Assembly: GCA_024803745.1 (NCBI GenBank)
Contig: JANJXV010000004.1
Location: 44,022,858-44,086,857, forward strand
Direction of reading: 5' to 3'
Length of the DNA: 64,000 nt
Source: Megascapheus bottae
Lineage: Eukaryota; Chordata; Mammalia; Rodentia; Geomyidae
This document shows, in pieces, positions 23,851-36,021 of this stretch. The notes below the pieces were generated by a model that was not told the origin of the DNA, made no database searches, and saw nothing but the letters and a program-made list of their open reading frames with translations. The number at the start of each line of letters is the position of its first letter. Positions within the stretch are counted from its first letter, which is position 1. Position numbers and translations under genes: made by a program.

Positions 23851-25585
23851 CACAGCTCCTCAGAGGAGGGAAGGCAGAGAGGAGAGGGATGGAAAATGAA
23901 TCACTTGGAGTTACAGTGAAGATCCAAATTAAACAACAACAGCAACTGTTTCTTAAAATGGATAATTGAATCAATTCGATTTATTTTTCATGCAAAACAT
24001 CGTTTTCTTTTTCTCCTTTTATTCCTGAAAAAAAAGATACGTAAGAGCTAAAATATATATAACAACTTGTGCCTCTTTAGAAATAACGGAGTGCCATCAC
24101 CATGGTGGCTGTAGGAGGAGAGTTAATGGACTATTAAATGGGAAATCATCTGTTTTCAGATTTTACTTTGCCATCATTACATTCCTCCAGTGAGCTGTTT
24201 TCTGGTGGAAGGGGACTTAATCGCTTCCTGTACTGGCAGAAAAACCTCCATGCATTTAGTACAGCTATTCAAATCATAACGTGCAACCATTTCCACAAAA
24301 AAACAATCCAGCTGAAATACATACTTTCCCAGTAGAGCACAGTCAGTGCATCTAACTGTCCACTGAGCTCCAAAGACCATACCCCAGCATGCTGAAGGCT
24401 CATTATTTAATTGGATAACTCAAAGTTGCTTAATCCTCCCTCTCCCATTTTATTTTTTTTCCTCTTGGGTTTTAGTCCTTCTGTTTAAGACATTCACAGA
24501 CTTAAGTAAATGCTATAAAACCCATATATTACTAGATCATGTATACAATCTATTAACAGTGAAAGTATATTTTGCTAACAACTCTGCCTGCTCTAATTGC
24601 TGTGTGGTTCATGGTGAGAGGATCTGAAAGCAAAATAGCAACCAGTAGGCCTAGAGAGAATGTAGTTGATACTTTCCCTAAACAGCTGCCACTCTATTAA
24701 CAAAATCTACCATGCACCAAATTAAAAAATGTCTAAAACAATTGTGGTAGCCATGGAAAAAAGCCCTTGCAGTATGTAGGACATTTCTAGAAATATATTT
24801 ACATATATTATTTTAAAAACTATGAATATATTCAAATTCATACATAGGTATGTGTTGTTGTTTTTGTTGTTGTTGCTGTGTGTATATAGTTCCTCGAGAA
24901 AATGTGAAATAAAGTCTTGTTCTTGAGAAAAGTGATACAAATATTTTACATATGAATTCTCCATGCTTAATAATTGTACACATTTTCACCAAGCTGTTTT
25001 CTTTTAAGGTGTAAGATTACTTTATATAAGCTATATATATATAACGACTTTATTCAAGATATGAAGGCACTGTGCCAAAGTTCAGGTATGATATGAGTGT
25101 GCACCACGATGGCTGACATGTGAGAGCTTACTCTCCATTAAAATATGTTGCACTGATAGACTCTTGACTAGGTAAAGCTTAAAGGAAGATACTTTATGGT
25201 GGCATCTTAAAAAAAGATTAATGTAGCTCTAGTGGATGCTAGAGTGAGATTAAAATCTTTTAAAAAGAGCAAGCCTGGCTCCCCAAAATTACTCAACTTC
25301 CTTCCAATCTGTGATATAATATCACCTTTCTGAATATGGACTACTCCCTTTCCATTTCCCCAGCGTGGTATGAGGCATTTGCTCAGATGCTGGTGCCATT
25401 GTGTTCAACTCATTAAGCTAGCAGAGTGATTGCCAAATAATATTCTTTAATTTCCAAAGAAAAGTACAATTTCTGGTCTCTTTTTTAAAGGCAGAATATA
25501 AACTAGCATACTATACCATATCAGCACTTAAACTCACTCTTCATTGGGACTCACATGCGTGATTTCTAATCAAATCTTCACTTCC
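23851..25585. other. unique intronic sequence
   Basis: No gene or interspersed repeat recognised. 24080-24330 has a more even base composition and is listed as a conserved-element candidate. A GTT-rich patch lies at 24853-24877. Confidence 0.5.
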
Positions 25586-25587
25586 AA

Positions 25588-26535
25588 AAAACTATAGAGT
25601 TTGAAATATGGTATTGATATCCCTTCAGCACTGTTTTTCCTGATAAAGATTATTTTTGCTATTCAGGGTCTTGTATTATTCCTTATGAATTTTTGTGTCA
25701 CTTCTATTTCATTAAAGAATGGTATTGGGATTTTGATGTGTATTGGATTGAATCTGTAGATAGTTTAGGGCAATATTGCCCTTTCACAATGTTAAACCTG
25801 CCAATACAGGAACATGGAAGGCTCGAATTTTCTTTTCCAGGTCTTCAAATTAATGCTAGGTATTTTATTTTTTTGAGTCTTCTACAAATAGAGCTACTTT
25901 TTGATTTCAACCTCATTCTTATCATTGTTGGCATTCTGGGGGTTAATTTTATGCCCTGCTACTATGTCAAAGTTTTGGATCAGTGCAAGTAACTTGGGAG
26001 AGAAATCTGCACAATTCTTTATATATAGGATATGTCATCTGGAAAGAGGGAGAGTTTTACTTCTTTCCCTATTTAAATCCCTTTTCATTTATGTCTTCCT
26101 TTATTGCTCTTCCTAGGAATTACATGAAAGACTGGAGAGAGTGGACCTCCTTGTCTCCTTCTTGATTTTAGAGAAAATGATTTTAACTTTTTGCCATTAA
26201 ATACAATGCTGGCTGTCATATACAGCTGGCTTGTTGTATATAGCCTTTATTATACTGAGGAGGGTTCCATGAATTTGTAGCATCTCCTGAAGTTTTTTAA
26301 ATCATAAATGGATATTGGATCTTGTCAAATGCTTCTTAATCTATTGATATAGTCATGTGGTTCTCATCCTTGTTCCTAATGATGTGTTGAATCATATCAA
26401 TTGACTTGCATATATTGAATCAGCTTTGCACCATGGAATGGATATATTTGATCAGTGTATAATTTTTGGTTAGTTGTTGAATTCGGTTGGCCAGAATTCT
26501 ATTGAGAAGTTTTGCATCATTGTTCATCAAAATGC
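25588..26535 (-). mobile_element. L1 ORF2 fragment, inverted 5' part of a twin-primed L1
   Basis: The minus strand carries decayed reverse-transcriptase sequence. The clearest piece is MNNDAKLLNRILANRIQQLT near 26480-26530, matching the ORF2 motif around ILANRIQQ. Toward 25588 it continues into sequence resembling the ORF2 region that follows the RT domain. Frameshifts and stops break the frame. It abuts the plus-strand piece at 26536, which begins near where this piece ends in L1 order. This is the hallmark of 5' inversion during target-primed reverse transcription. Confidence 0.85.
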
Positions 26536-27842
26536 CATAGTAATAAAAACACCTGAAAGTAATAAAAAAAAGTTTGATAACAATAGATAGATGACCCAGA
26601 AATGAACCCACAAACCTATAGTCACCAAATATTTGATTAGGGAATCCAGAGCACAGGATGGAAGAAAGACAGCCTCTTCAACAAATGGTGCTGGCAGAAT
26701 TGGTTATACACATGCCGAAAACTGAAGTTGGATCCTCACATATCACCCTCTGCCAGAATCAAAGACCTCAATGTAAGACCAGATACCCTGAAAATATTGT
26801 GGGAAGGGATAGGAGAAATAATAGAGCACCTTGGCTCAATTAGTAACTTCCAAAAAATAAAGAACCAAAATCACAACAAATCAAAAAAAGACTGGATAAA
26901 TGGGATTGCACCAAACTGTAGATTTTCCATATGACAAAGGACATACTTAACAAGTTAAATAGAAAGCCCATGGAATGGGCTTTGCATCAGATAAGGAAAC
27001 TCATATCTAAAATATACGGAGGGTTCAAAAAAATTAAATCCCCAAAAGCAAGTCCCCAAAGAAACAACAATACAATTAATAAATAGGCTAATGACTTTCA
27101 CAGAAACTTCTCGGAAGAAGAAATAAGAATGGCCAATACACCCATGAAGAGATGTTCAACATCTCTGGTCATAAAAGAAAAGCCAATCAAAACAACATTG
27201 AGATTCTACCTTGCCCCAGTTACAATTCCCATTATCAAGAAAACTAACAGTTCCAATGTTGATGTGAATGGTGTGGCCAAAAGGGAACATAAGTACACTG
27301 TTCCTGGTTATACAAACTTATTTATCCACTCTGTAAAGCAGTATGGAGGATTCTCAAACTTTCCTATGATGCAGCAATCCTACTCTGGGGCATCTATCCA
27401 ATTGACTACAAACTAAAGCCATCACCACAATCATGTTCATTTCATCATTTTTTCTTTAGCTAAGATGTGGAATCAACTAATATACCTTTCAGTGAATGAA
27501 AGAAAATGTGACATATATACAATGAAAGTCTATGCTTCCATCAGAAAGAATGGCATTACCCCCATCTGTAGGAAAATGGAAACACTTGGAAAAGTACTAA
27601 GCAAAGCAAGCTAGACCTAAAGAAACATAAACTTCATGGTTTCTGATATTTTTAATAATTAGAATGTGCCTATAAATCTACAAATAAGCCCAATGGATAG
27701 TAAAAGACAAAAAAATTATACTTGGACATGATTAATTAAACTGGACTCTACATATTAACAGGGTGAGACTAAAGTAGGATAGTCTTAGGAGAAGATGACA
27801 AGGTCTCAATCGTTACGTGCATATGATTTTATAAAATGATGC

Positions 27843-28018
27843 TATGGGGCCTAGTGACAGATACTCACCTAGCATACACAAAGCCCTGGATTCAATTCCT
27901 CAGTCTACAGAGAAAAAACCAGAAGTGGTATGTGGCTTAAGTGGTAGAGCAGTAGCTTTAAGAAGGCCCAAGGACAGGACTCAGGCCTTGAGTTCAAACC
28001 TGAGGCCTGGCAAAAATA
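27843..28018 (+). repeat. SINE, two-arm ID-like family, inside the L1 3' UTR
   Basis: CTAGTGACAGATACTCACCT, TGGATTCAATTCCTCAGT, AGAAGTGGTATGTGGCTTAA, TGGTAGAGCAGTAGC, CTTGAGTTCAAACCTGAGG. More diverged than the best copies. Confidence 0.85.
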
Positions 28019-28098
28019 TTATGTTTACAGAAATTAACTCCAAGAAGTGGAAACAAGAGATTCTTTTATTGCCTCTCTCTCTCCTGTCCTTCTTTAAT

Positions 28099-28140
28099 TC
28101 CTTCCTTCCTTTCTTCCTTCCTTCCTTCCCTTTTTTTTCC
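28099..28140. repeat. (TTCC)n-rich low-complexity tract in L1 3' UTR
   Basis: Pyrimidine tract of TTCC units followed by a T run. It forms part of the L1 3' UTR at 26536-28412. Confidence 0.8.
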
Positions 28141-28412
28141 TATGATTTATCTTTTTGCTGCTTCTTTTGATTGCTATACCCTTTGTATTGTATATAAGTT
28201 TTTCTGATTTGTGGAGGGAAAATACAGGGGACAAAGGGATAACCAATTCAGCAATGACCTCACTAGACACTACATTGAAAATGAACTATACAATCGGGAT
28301 TAAGGAAGCTCATGAGGGAAGAAGTAACACTATCAATAAAAGAATTGTACTCATTACCTGACCAATGTAACTGTAACCACACTGTACATCACATTCATAA
28401 TTAAAAAAAGGA

Positions 28413-29410
28413 AATGAAATGAAAAAAACTATAATGTTATAAGCTCCAAAGATGTCTCTGGGCCTCAGTGTGCCCACATAATATTAAAGACAGAACACTA
28501 GATAATTTTTAAAAATAAATAAAAACTTCTCCTTAGAACAGAATATAATCACATATACATGTTATGCTCACACAAGGATATTTCTCAGTAACCTGGAGAA
28601 AAAAACAAGATGAAGGGATGTAGGGATCTGAGATTCATAATCCTTACTTCAAAAAAGACTTGCAACTGAAAAGTAATTTGTAAGAATTGTGTATCTTCAA
28701 TTGTTATTGGGATATCAGTTTTTAGTAAGTCATGAAATATTTTGCATCCAAATTAACAACTTAATGTCTGGTCTCTTGTCTTATATTTGTCATGAAATTG
28801 AATTGTTAGTAGTACAATGGTTCTTGAAATTTGTAGCACAATTGTATATTTTACATTAAATTGCTTTCTAGCTCTTTTATGCCATAACTATTTTTCCTTA
28901 TATTAAAATGTTCTACAAAGTAGCAAATATATTTTTATTTTTCTTAAAAGGCACCTAGAATAAAATTAATGTCTTTACCAATGGAAAGAATGAGCCTTGC
29001 CCTACACTAAATTGATATTAATATGACTATTTCTGTTTTATTGTAATAAATGAAACAAAATAACAATCGTAATCAAATAATTTTCTGGCATAAAAATATA
29101 GCAACTGGTACAAGAATCATGAGCAAGAAACTAAATAATATTGTATTAATAAATATATTTATGTTGATAAGAAGAATGGCTAACAATTATTATATTTTTT
29201 AAATTATCTTCATGTAAGTTTTACAGAAGTTTCCATTTCAGTTTATAATTATGATGTATCTTGATCATTGTCATTCTTTTTTTAAGCAAACATAATTTAA
29301 TATGTCATTTTATGATTTACAGGAGCCAGATATTTATGAGCCTAGAATGTTGAGTAGAAATTAAAAGCCTTTCCCTAAATATACAGATCCAAACTATTTA
29401 CACACAGCTT
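28413..29410. other. unique intronic sequence, nothing recognised
   Basis: AT-rich, no gene or repeat recognised. Confidence 0.5.
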
Positions 29411-29415
29411 GTTAA

Positions 29416-29801
29416 TGAAAAGGACTTCTCCAATTCCTCCCCACCTTACCCTTCCTTGGGTAAGGTGCGCCAGAAGCCCACCGAGATGATAGGCCCCTTC
29501 AAACAGCAAAGGTGTCAGTGGTTGCCCCAGCCATCAATCAACTATGTTGAATTCCATTGGCCACCTGTGTATGGCCAGCCTAGCCACATGGCTGGCGGTC
29601 TATAAAGGTAGATTAAGGTAGATTAAAGGTAGATTAAGGTAGGTAAGATTAGGTGGTGTCGCTCTCTCACTCCCATCTTAGAGTCAGCCCTGACCGGTCA
29701 GTATGATTCTCGATGCTAGGCGTGGAATAAAACTCTGTTTAACTTAACTTCCAACTTCCACTTTTGTGTCAGACTTGTTCCTTTAATCACGGACCCTAAC
29801 A
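29416..29801 (+). mobile_element. solo LTR of an endogenous retrovirus-like element
   Basis: The 386-bp unit starts TGAAAAGG and ends CCCTAACA, and is flanked by GTTAA at 29411-29415 and 29802-29806. Promoter-like TATAAAGG lies at 29601-29608 and a polyadenylation signal AATAAA at 29726-29731, in the U3-R-U5 order of a plus-strand LTR. It is clearly more GC-rich than its surroundings. A short internal tandem of GGTAGATTAA-type units lies at about 29607-29645. No internal retroviral coding sequence is present on either side, so this is the product of LTR-LTR recombination. The family was not identified. Confidence 0.85.
29607..29650. repeat. short tandem repeat inside the LTR
   Basis: About four imperfect 10-12-bp GGTAGATTAA-type units follow the TATA box of the LTR. 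Confidence 0.75.
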
Positions 29802-29806
29802 GTTAA

Positions 29807-32280
29807 TTGCACAAAAACATTATTTGGGAAGATTATTATGAATTTAATCTCTTAGTATGGGAATATGGGATAACTTCAGCTTTAATGATAGCTTTAAAAT
29901 GATATTATCTATGTCAACTTACCCTTCAATAGAGATGCACTAATTTCAGTACATCTGTACTGAACATAACATTCCATCCACTGTTTTAAATCTATCAAGA
30001 AAACACAAATTCCTTACTACAAATATTAATAAATATATGTAGAGTTTTACCCCATTGATTTGCATTACATCAAAGAGAATTCTAAAATACAATATTTAAG
30101 GAATCAATTTTTCCATTTATAACAACTTCAAATGATACTCTGCAAATTTTAAATTCATAACAAAACTAGTAATTTAGAATGTAGCTATTGCTGATGAATG
30201 TACTGAGTGGTGTCACATATGAAAGAAAAAGAACTTTCTTATATTTAAAGTTTTATTTAGCTTTGTTAAAAAGAAGTATCATTGAAGAAGGAGTCAATGA
30301 GAGATGGCTTACTTTTCCATGAAGATATGTCAGGCATTACACTAAAATTCCAACCTCTGTCTTTTGCTCTTTGCTCATCTTTTGCTCCTACTCATGGCTC
30401 CTTTTTCAACACCTCATTCATAAGACTTGCTACACCAGAAACACCCCTAGAACAACTCTAAACACTTTGCATTCTTCCTTCAAACATCCATTTCCTCCAC
30501 AAAGCTACTTAATTAGATGGAAGTGAAGTGCTAATTTGCTGAGGGGGAAAGATCATTTGCATATCAATTTACATGCTTTTCTCCAAGTATTTATAATTAG
30601 AGAGCAATCAACAAGCTTTTGAAGGCTGATAGAAAGGAGAAAATGATTCTGGTGGAGATTAAAGAGCCCTTAAAAAAATGTAAAGGAAAGGGCACCAGAG
30701 AGAAAGCCAGATGGCTTCAGGTCACACAATTAATTTAATCTTTCAAAATCTTTATTTTTTTTTAGCCATGTAATGGGAATGACCATGCTTACTTTAAATC
30801 TTTTATAGGTGACCAAGACTTAATTCACAGGGTCCAAATCTCAGAGACTTCAATTTATAAAGACCCAAATACAAAGATCTTGTCATCATGACTGCCAATA
30901 CAGTCAATTAGGAATTCTTCTCTAAGCTTTTATTGGCACTAATGCTCTATAAACAGAAAGAAATGTACTTATACCTGATGTGTTTACAAGCTTAAATAAA
31001 AACAAGATATTTTAAACATCTAACAAATAAAAAGTAATAAACATTGCCTCCAATGACTATTTTAGTAATAGACTTTACTATAGTTTAATGATTTTCATAG
31101 AGTATTATGACCTAAACTTGTATAACATTCTTAAGCTGTTCATTCCTTCTTTGGTGTATCCCATCTATACTGCAAAATATTGTATTACCTCAGTTCCCCA
31201 AATTTATTGCTTTTCTGTATTTTTCTTCTTTCCTGTACAAATTAGCCAATTGAACATTTGTTACTATAAATACAATATAATGTCACAAATTAATATTCAG
31301 TCCAGTATTGTAGCCATTAAGTCTGCTGATAATTTTTGTTCATATGTTTTACAGATTACTATATTAGTGCATTTGTTTACAGTATAAGTGTCATTTAAAC
31401 TTGCAAAGCATTTCAAATTACTTAATATTTGTTAGCATCCTAAGACATTAAAATATCAATTTTCCTAATTTGAAAATATAAACAAAAATAAACACTTCTA
31501 AGTGAAGAGATAACACACATTAAAGATTAAAAAAACAAAACCATAGGCTTGACAAAGCAATTAAGAAGTAAAATATGAAGAATGAAGTTAGAGATGTACA
31601 TGACTTAAACATGAGAGCAAATAAGATATCAAAACAAGTAAGCACTTGTGTGAGAGCAGATCTAGAATGGCTGCCTGAAAAAATTCTAAGCTGAATACAA
31701 CCATTTAAAAAATAATACCAAATAGCAATTTTAAAGAATTACTCTTGAACATAGAATTCAGGTGTAGTCTTTTTTTAAAAAAAAGTTAAACTCACAAGTG
31801 TTCATTAAACACTTTGAAATATAGGGAAAGACATATCTATTTACTTTAAAGATCACAAGGCTTTTACAGAAATTATTTCTAATACTAATCTTAAAAATTG
31901 ATTTTCTAATTCATTTTAATTTGAAGGTATAACTCACAATTTTAATTTAGAGTACAGTTATTCTAGCGTCAAAGTTGTCTATTAGTTGACAAATATCTGT
32001 AAATTGGTAATACTAAAATGTCTTATCAATCTGGCAGCCTGTGTCCTTGAGTCTGATAAATACCTAACATATGGGCTCCAATGAACATGCTGGTCTTACA
32101 TATTTCAGTAGAGCAAGTAGGAAGGTGTTTATTTTTGTAAGATGAAAGCTTGTTTTGTAAGCAATATACTTCTGGGGATAGCTTGCATTTTTCAAAGTGG
32201 GTTAAAAGTAAATTCAATGTAAACAAAGAAATAGTCTTAGAACTTTCAGAGTACTGTATGCTTTACCCTTATCACATTTT
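29807..32280. other. unique intronic sequence
   Basis: AT-rich, no gene recognised. The interval 30520-30690 is the most notable part: it has an ATTTGCAT octamer at 30555-30562 and is listed in the findings. Confidence 0.5.
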
Positions 32281-32302
32281 CACATTTAAAAGATGAGAAG
32301 GT

Positions 32303-32359
32303 CTATCTGGCAAATATCATGTAACCCTTCTATTAATTACAATAAAAAATATATGAAAA
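32303..32359 (+). mobile_element. 57-bp L1 3'-end insertion with exact target-site duplication
   Basis: CTATCTGGCAAATATCATGT, a TAACCCTTCTATTAATTAC segment, and AATAAAAAATATATG plus an A tail match the extreme 3' end of the local L1 family. AAAAGATGAGAAGGT flanks it exactly at 32288-32302 and 32360-32374. This is an extreme 5' truncation. Confidence 0.92.
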
Positions 32360-32374
32360 AAAAGATGAGAAGGT

Positions 32375-34300
32375 AAAAGGACAACAGACACCTGCTTCAG
32401 TGAAAAGAGACATCTAAAAAGATAAGAATTAGAAGTTTAACTTTGTCAATCACAGGTACAGTCAGAAGTATGTCCATTTATTAATCACTGCTATTACAAA
32501 AAGGAATTTCAATGTCCTGAATGCCAGAGACAGAGTTTAAATGCTAGTACAGAAGCTAGCAGTTACTTATTGTATAGACAGTGGAAAGCAGTAAGAATGA
32601 AGATGGCAAAGTAGCTTCGGTGAAAAGAAACTTAACATCATCTCTTAATATTTTACATCACTTCATACATCTTGTGGTTGAAGGTGAGAAAGCCCACTTA
32701 GACCTTTTACTATGATAAACACATGTCTCCAGTTACATCTTTTGTCTAACTAAGCAGAAATTGAAGACATGTTTGTAAACAAAATATTCCACTTGATTGG
32801 GGCCATCACTAACCCAACCAACTGAAGGAAACTGGCTAATGGTGTGACCAAGAACATAATAGCACCATTTATTAGAGCCTTGGGAAGCTGCATTCACATG
32901 AGTTATAAAACTTAAAGAAGGAAAGGTCAGGAGGGTGTTTTTCATGCATACAAATCAGTAATGATGACAGACATCATGCCTCTAAGTGGATTAATGGTAT
33001 AATTTTTCTCTGTAGAATGAACAGTTCCCCCAACCTGAAAGACAGTGGGCCTTGACCTTTGATCACACTCTCATCTCTCTTCTGACAGCTGCCCTCCTAC
33101 ACACAGAGAGGGCCTGCATTCAGTCCTTCCCTCACACTCTGTCCTTTGTGACAAGTTCTGGCATGAACAGAAAAATTGGAAGGTTTTTTTTCCCTCTGAT
33201 TTTTTCATATATATTAGTGGTATGGTTTTGCTTATATAATTAAACAATCTCACTGCACAGGCAGGCCCTAAACTCTTGAAGAACAACACTGAGTATGAAA
33301 AAGCATATATTATTGGAAGAGAAAAAAATCTGATTGTATCAATTGTGTGGATTTTAAAACAGGAGGGAATCTCTTACTTGAAGACTAATTGGGAACTGAA
33401 AATAAATTTTATGCTGCTCAATTCTGATTTGAGAAAATTCTTTATAGACAGATAATGGCATTGACTTGATGGATATAGGGATGTGGTATATCTCTCCATA
33501 GTGATAAAAATGGAAATTAAGTTGACACCCATTACTAAGAAATGCTTTGTTGCTTTAATGAAGTATCTGGGTAGTTTTAAATCTTCTAGGAACAACAAAA
33601 AGAAAATCAATACCTAGTTAGTGGAATATAAAATACATGTTGCAACAGTTTACTCATGAATGTGGTTTCCATGGCTTCACATATATACAGAAAGATAGTT
33701 GGTATTTATGTTAAAATTAATAAGGTATTGCAGCTTACCTTGGTGGGTAGTTCATGCTTATTATCCACAAGGAAAAATGCAAAAGTATATGGCAATATTT
33801 TAAAGGAGCACATCCTCAACTTTCATGGGCATATAAATCACAGAAGGGCTTGTTAAAAGGCAGTCTGGATTATGGTTCAGAATTCCATGTTTCAGCCCCA
33901 ATATCGATACTATTGCCCAGTGGACAGACAAAGAGCAATGTTATTCTAACTAATAGTCATCAGCTTTAGTTCATCCTGTGGTTGAACATTTATGTGTCAA
34001 GAAGCTAAATATCTCCCCTATTACGTGGTTAAGTTTAGTTAATGTGGATTATATTTCCAACTATAATTGGAAAAAATTCTAGTCTTGACTATGTTGAAAA
34101 TTTGTTCAGCCATCGAGAGTTATCAGACCTATGTGTATGTGGGGGAGTGGCATTTGCACTTCTGATTTTACCTATTGAAAGTAAATTAAAACAAAATTAC
34201 TTCAATCTTTGTATAAATTTATGTTAGTATTGATAGGAACCCCTTAAATATGAATTTGTTCTAGACATTAAGTAGTATGCCACATTCTAATTCATTTGTT
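32375..34300. other. unique intronic sequence, nothing recognised
   Basis: No interspersed repeat or gene recognised; short open frames only. Confidence 0.5.
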
Positions 34301-34312
34301 TGTTTGTCTATT

Positions 34313-34466
34313 GTCAGTCCTGGGGCTTGAACTCAGGGCCTGGGTACTGTCCTTGAGCCACAGCACCACTTCTGGCTTTTTCTGTATATGTGGTACTGAA
34401 GAGTCCAACACAGGTCTTCAAGCATGCTAGGCAAGCACTCTACCACTAGGCCATGCTCCCAACCAC
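34313..34466 (-). repeat. SINE, two-arm ID-like family, internally deleted
   Basis: Reverse orientation: GTCAGTCCTGGGGCTTGAAC, TTGAGCCACAGCACCACTTC, GGCAAGCACTCTACCACTAG. Relative to other copies, about 30 bp between TGTCCTT and GAGCCACAG are missing. Confidence 0.88.
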
Positions 34467-35160
34467 TAACTTATTTTTAAGAGAAAAGTTTCCAGCTTTT
34501 ATCAGCTAACATTTTTGGTTAATTCTTGCTGATATGTGCATCTAGAATATACAAAAATGCCACTAGATGTTTTTAGTTAAAATTCTTTGAGTATAGATTG
34601 AAGTGAGAATTCTTTCCTGATTTTGGTTTATCTGTCATAACACACTTCTTTTGATCTTACAGCAAGTAAATAGTACTCTCTGACATTTAAATTCTCATCA
34701 TAACATTAAAGAAATTCCATTTTGCTTCTCTGCTTCAAAGGGCTTGAATAGCAGTCACTTGTTTGTCAAGAAAGTTAGGTGTCATAAGCAATGCCAAATC
34801 TCTTTAAACTCAATCATGACCTTTTATGCAAATTACTATATTATGCAGTTTACTAATTTTACAACTACCTGTGAAGCATGAATGTACAGAAATATGTTCA
34901 CCATTATCATGAGAATTGCTTTTCAGATTTCAAATGAGAAGTATGAATTTTTTCTATCTCATCATAGAATAAAATTGAATATGCATATGGATAAAACATA
35001 CACAAGTTTTAGAAAATCTATTTTATATCAATTAGCTATATCATTGTCAAATTATTTGCTATATTGTCAGTATATTTTATTATAACAGGAATTCGTTTCA
35101 ATAACTGTATCTGTGATTTTAAACATTCATAATTTACCTTCTTTACATTTACTAGATAGA
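34467..35160. other. unique intronic sequence, nothing recognised
   Basis: AT-rich, no repeat or gene recognised. Confidence 0.5.
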
Positions 35161-35162
35161 CA

Positions 35163-35487
35163 TTAATTGTAATCACAGCTACTCAGGCAGTGGAGACAAA
35201 GGGATCTCAGTACTAGGACAGGCTGGGAAAAGGTAGGGAGAGCCTATCAGATCTTGTCAGAAAACAAATGGGTTGTGGTTGCACACATCTGCAGTCCCCC
35301 AGCAGAGGGAGAATAGTAGGGAGGCAGAATCAGAAAGGTCATCAGTTCTAGACCAACCAGGTTAATAAAACCTTCTATCAAAATAAGTAAGTTAATTAAA
35401 TTAATTACAAAACAAAGTGACTAGGAGCATAGCTCTGATGGTAGAGCACATTCCTAACATTCACAAAGGCCTGTGTTCAATCTCCTT
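35163..35487 (+). repeat. composite B1-like dimer plus ID-like SINE, old
   Basis: Two B1-like segments (GTAATCACAGCTACTCAGGC; TTGCACACATCTGCAGTCCC) are followed by an AT-rich linker. An ID-like part comes next (GATGGTAGAGCACATTCC, CTGTGTTCAATCTCC). The same order is seen in the interrupted copy at 57885-58290. Confidence 0.6.
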
Positions 35488-35507
35488 TCAGAGAGAGAGA
35501 TAGAGAT

Positions 35508-35540
<33 letters not shown>

Positions 35541-35592
35541 GACCAACAGAGAGAGACAGACAGAGACAGACAGAGAAATAGAGAGACAGAGA
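35488..35592. repeat. (GA)n/(GACA)n microsatellite
   Basis: GAGA and GACAGACA arrays extend from the ID-like SINE end. They cause the Ser/Leu/Val-rich minus-strand open frame, which is not a gene. Confidence 0.92.
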
Positions 35593-35808
35593 CTACTGTT
35601 AGCTATAATTAGGAAACAGAGCAGGCCTGTGAGGTAGTAAAACAGGTAGCAAACAGAGTGACCCAAAAAATTGTATCTACAATGAAGATGAAGAGTGACA
35701 CTCAAGATGTGACCAGACCTGCATGAGGACAAGTGGTGAAGCTAGTGTAATGTGAATGCAAAGGATGGGGAACACTTTAAAATTCTACCAATAGAAATCA
35801 TGTCCCTG

Positions 35809-36006
35809 GCCGGGAGTTTTGCCTAGTGGTTAAAGTGCTTGCCTAGCATGCATGAAGACCCTGGTTCAATTCCTTGGTACCACATACATAGAAAAAAGCC
35901 GGAAGTGGTGCTGAGGCTCAAGTGGTAGAGCTCTAGCCTTGAGAAAGTCCAAGGACAGTGCTCAGGCCCTGAGCTCAAGCCCAGGACTGGCAAAAAAAAA
36001 AAAAAG
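35809..36006 (+). repeat. full-length SINE, two-arm ID-like family
   Basis: TGCTTGCCTAGCATGCATGA, TGGTTCAATTCCTTGGTACC, AGCCGGAAGTGGTGCTGAGG, GCCCAGGACTGGC and an A tail. GAAATCATGTCCCTG duplicates exactly at 35794-35808 and 36007-36021. Confidence 0.96.
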
Positions 36007-36021
36007 GAAATCATGTCCCTG

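Larger units (their letters stand above)
26536..28412 (+). mobile_element. L1 ORF2 C-terminal part and 3' UTR (3' part of the inverted L1)
   Basis: The plus strand has the C-terminal ORF2 region in several frames, with CSTSLVIKEKPIKTTLRF at about 27160-27210 as the clearest match. The 3' UTR follows, with a pyrimidine-rich tract, and the shared L1 end (TCATTACCTGACCAATGTAA, about 28350) with a short A tail. The frame is broken at many sites. A SINE interrupts the 3' UTR at 27843-28018. No clear target-site duplication was found for the whole 2.8-kb element. Confidence 0.85.

Noticed and set aside
27129..27416. 95-codon open frame that could look like a small gene
   Set aside because: It is decayed L1 ORF2 C-terminal sequence inside the inverted L1.
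35454..35732. 92-codon Ser/Leu/Val-rich open frame
   Set aside because: Driven by the GA/GACA microsatellite on the opposite strand.
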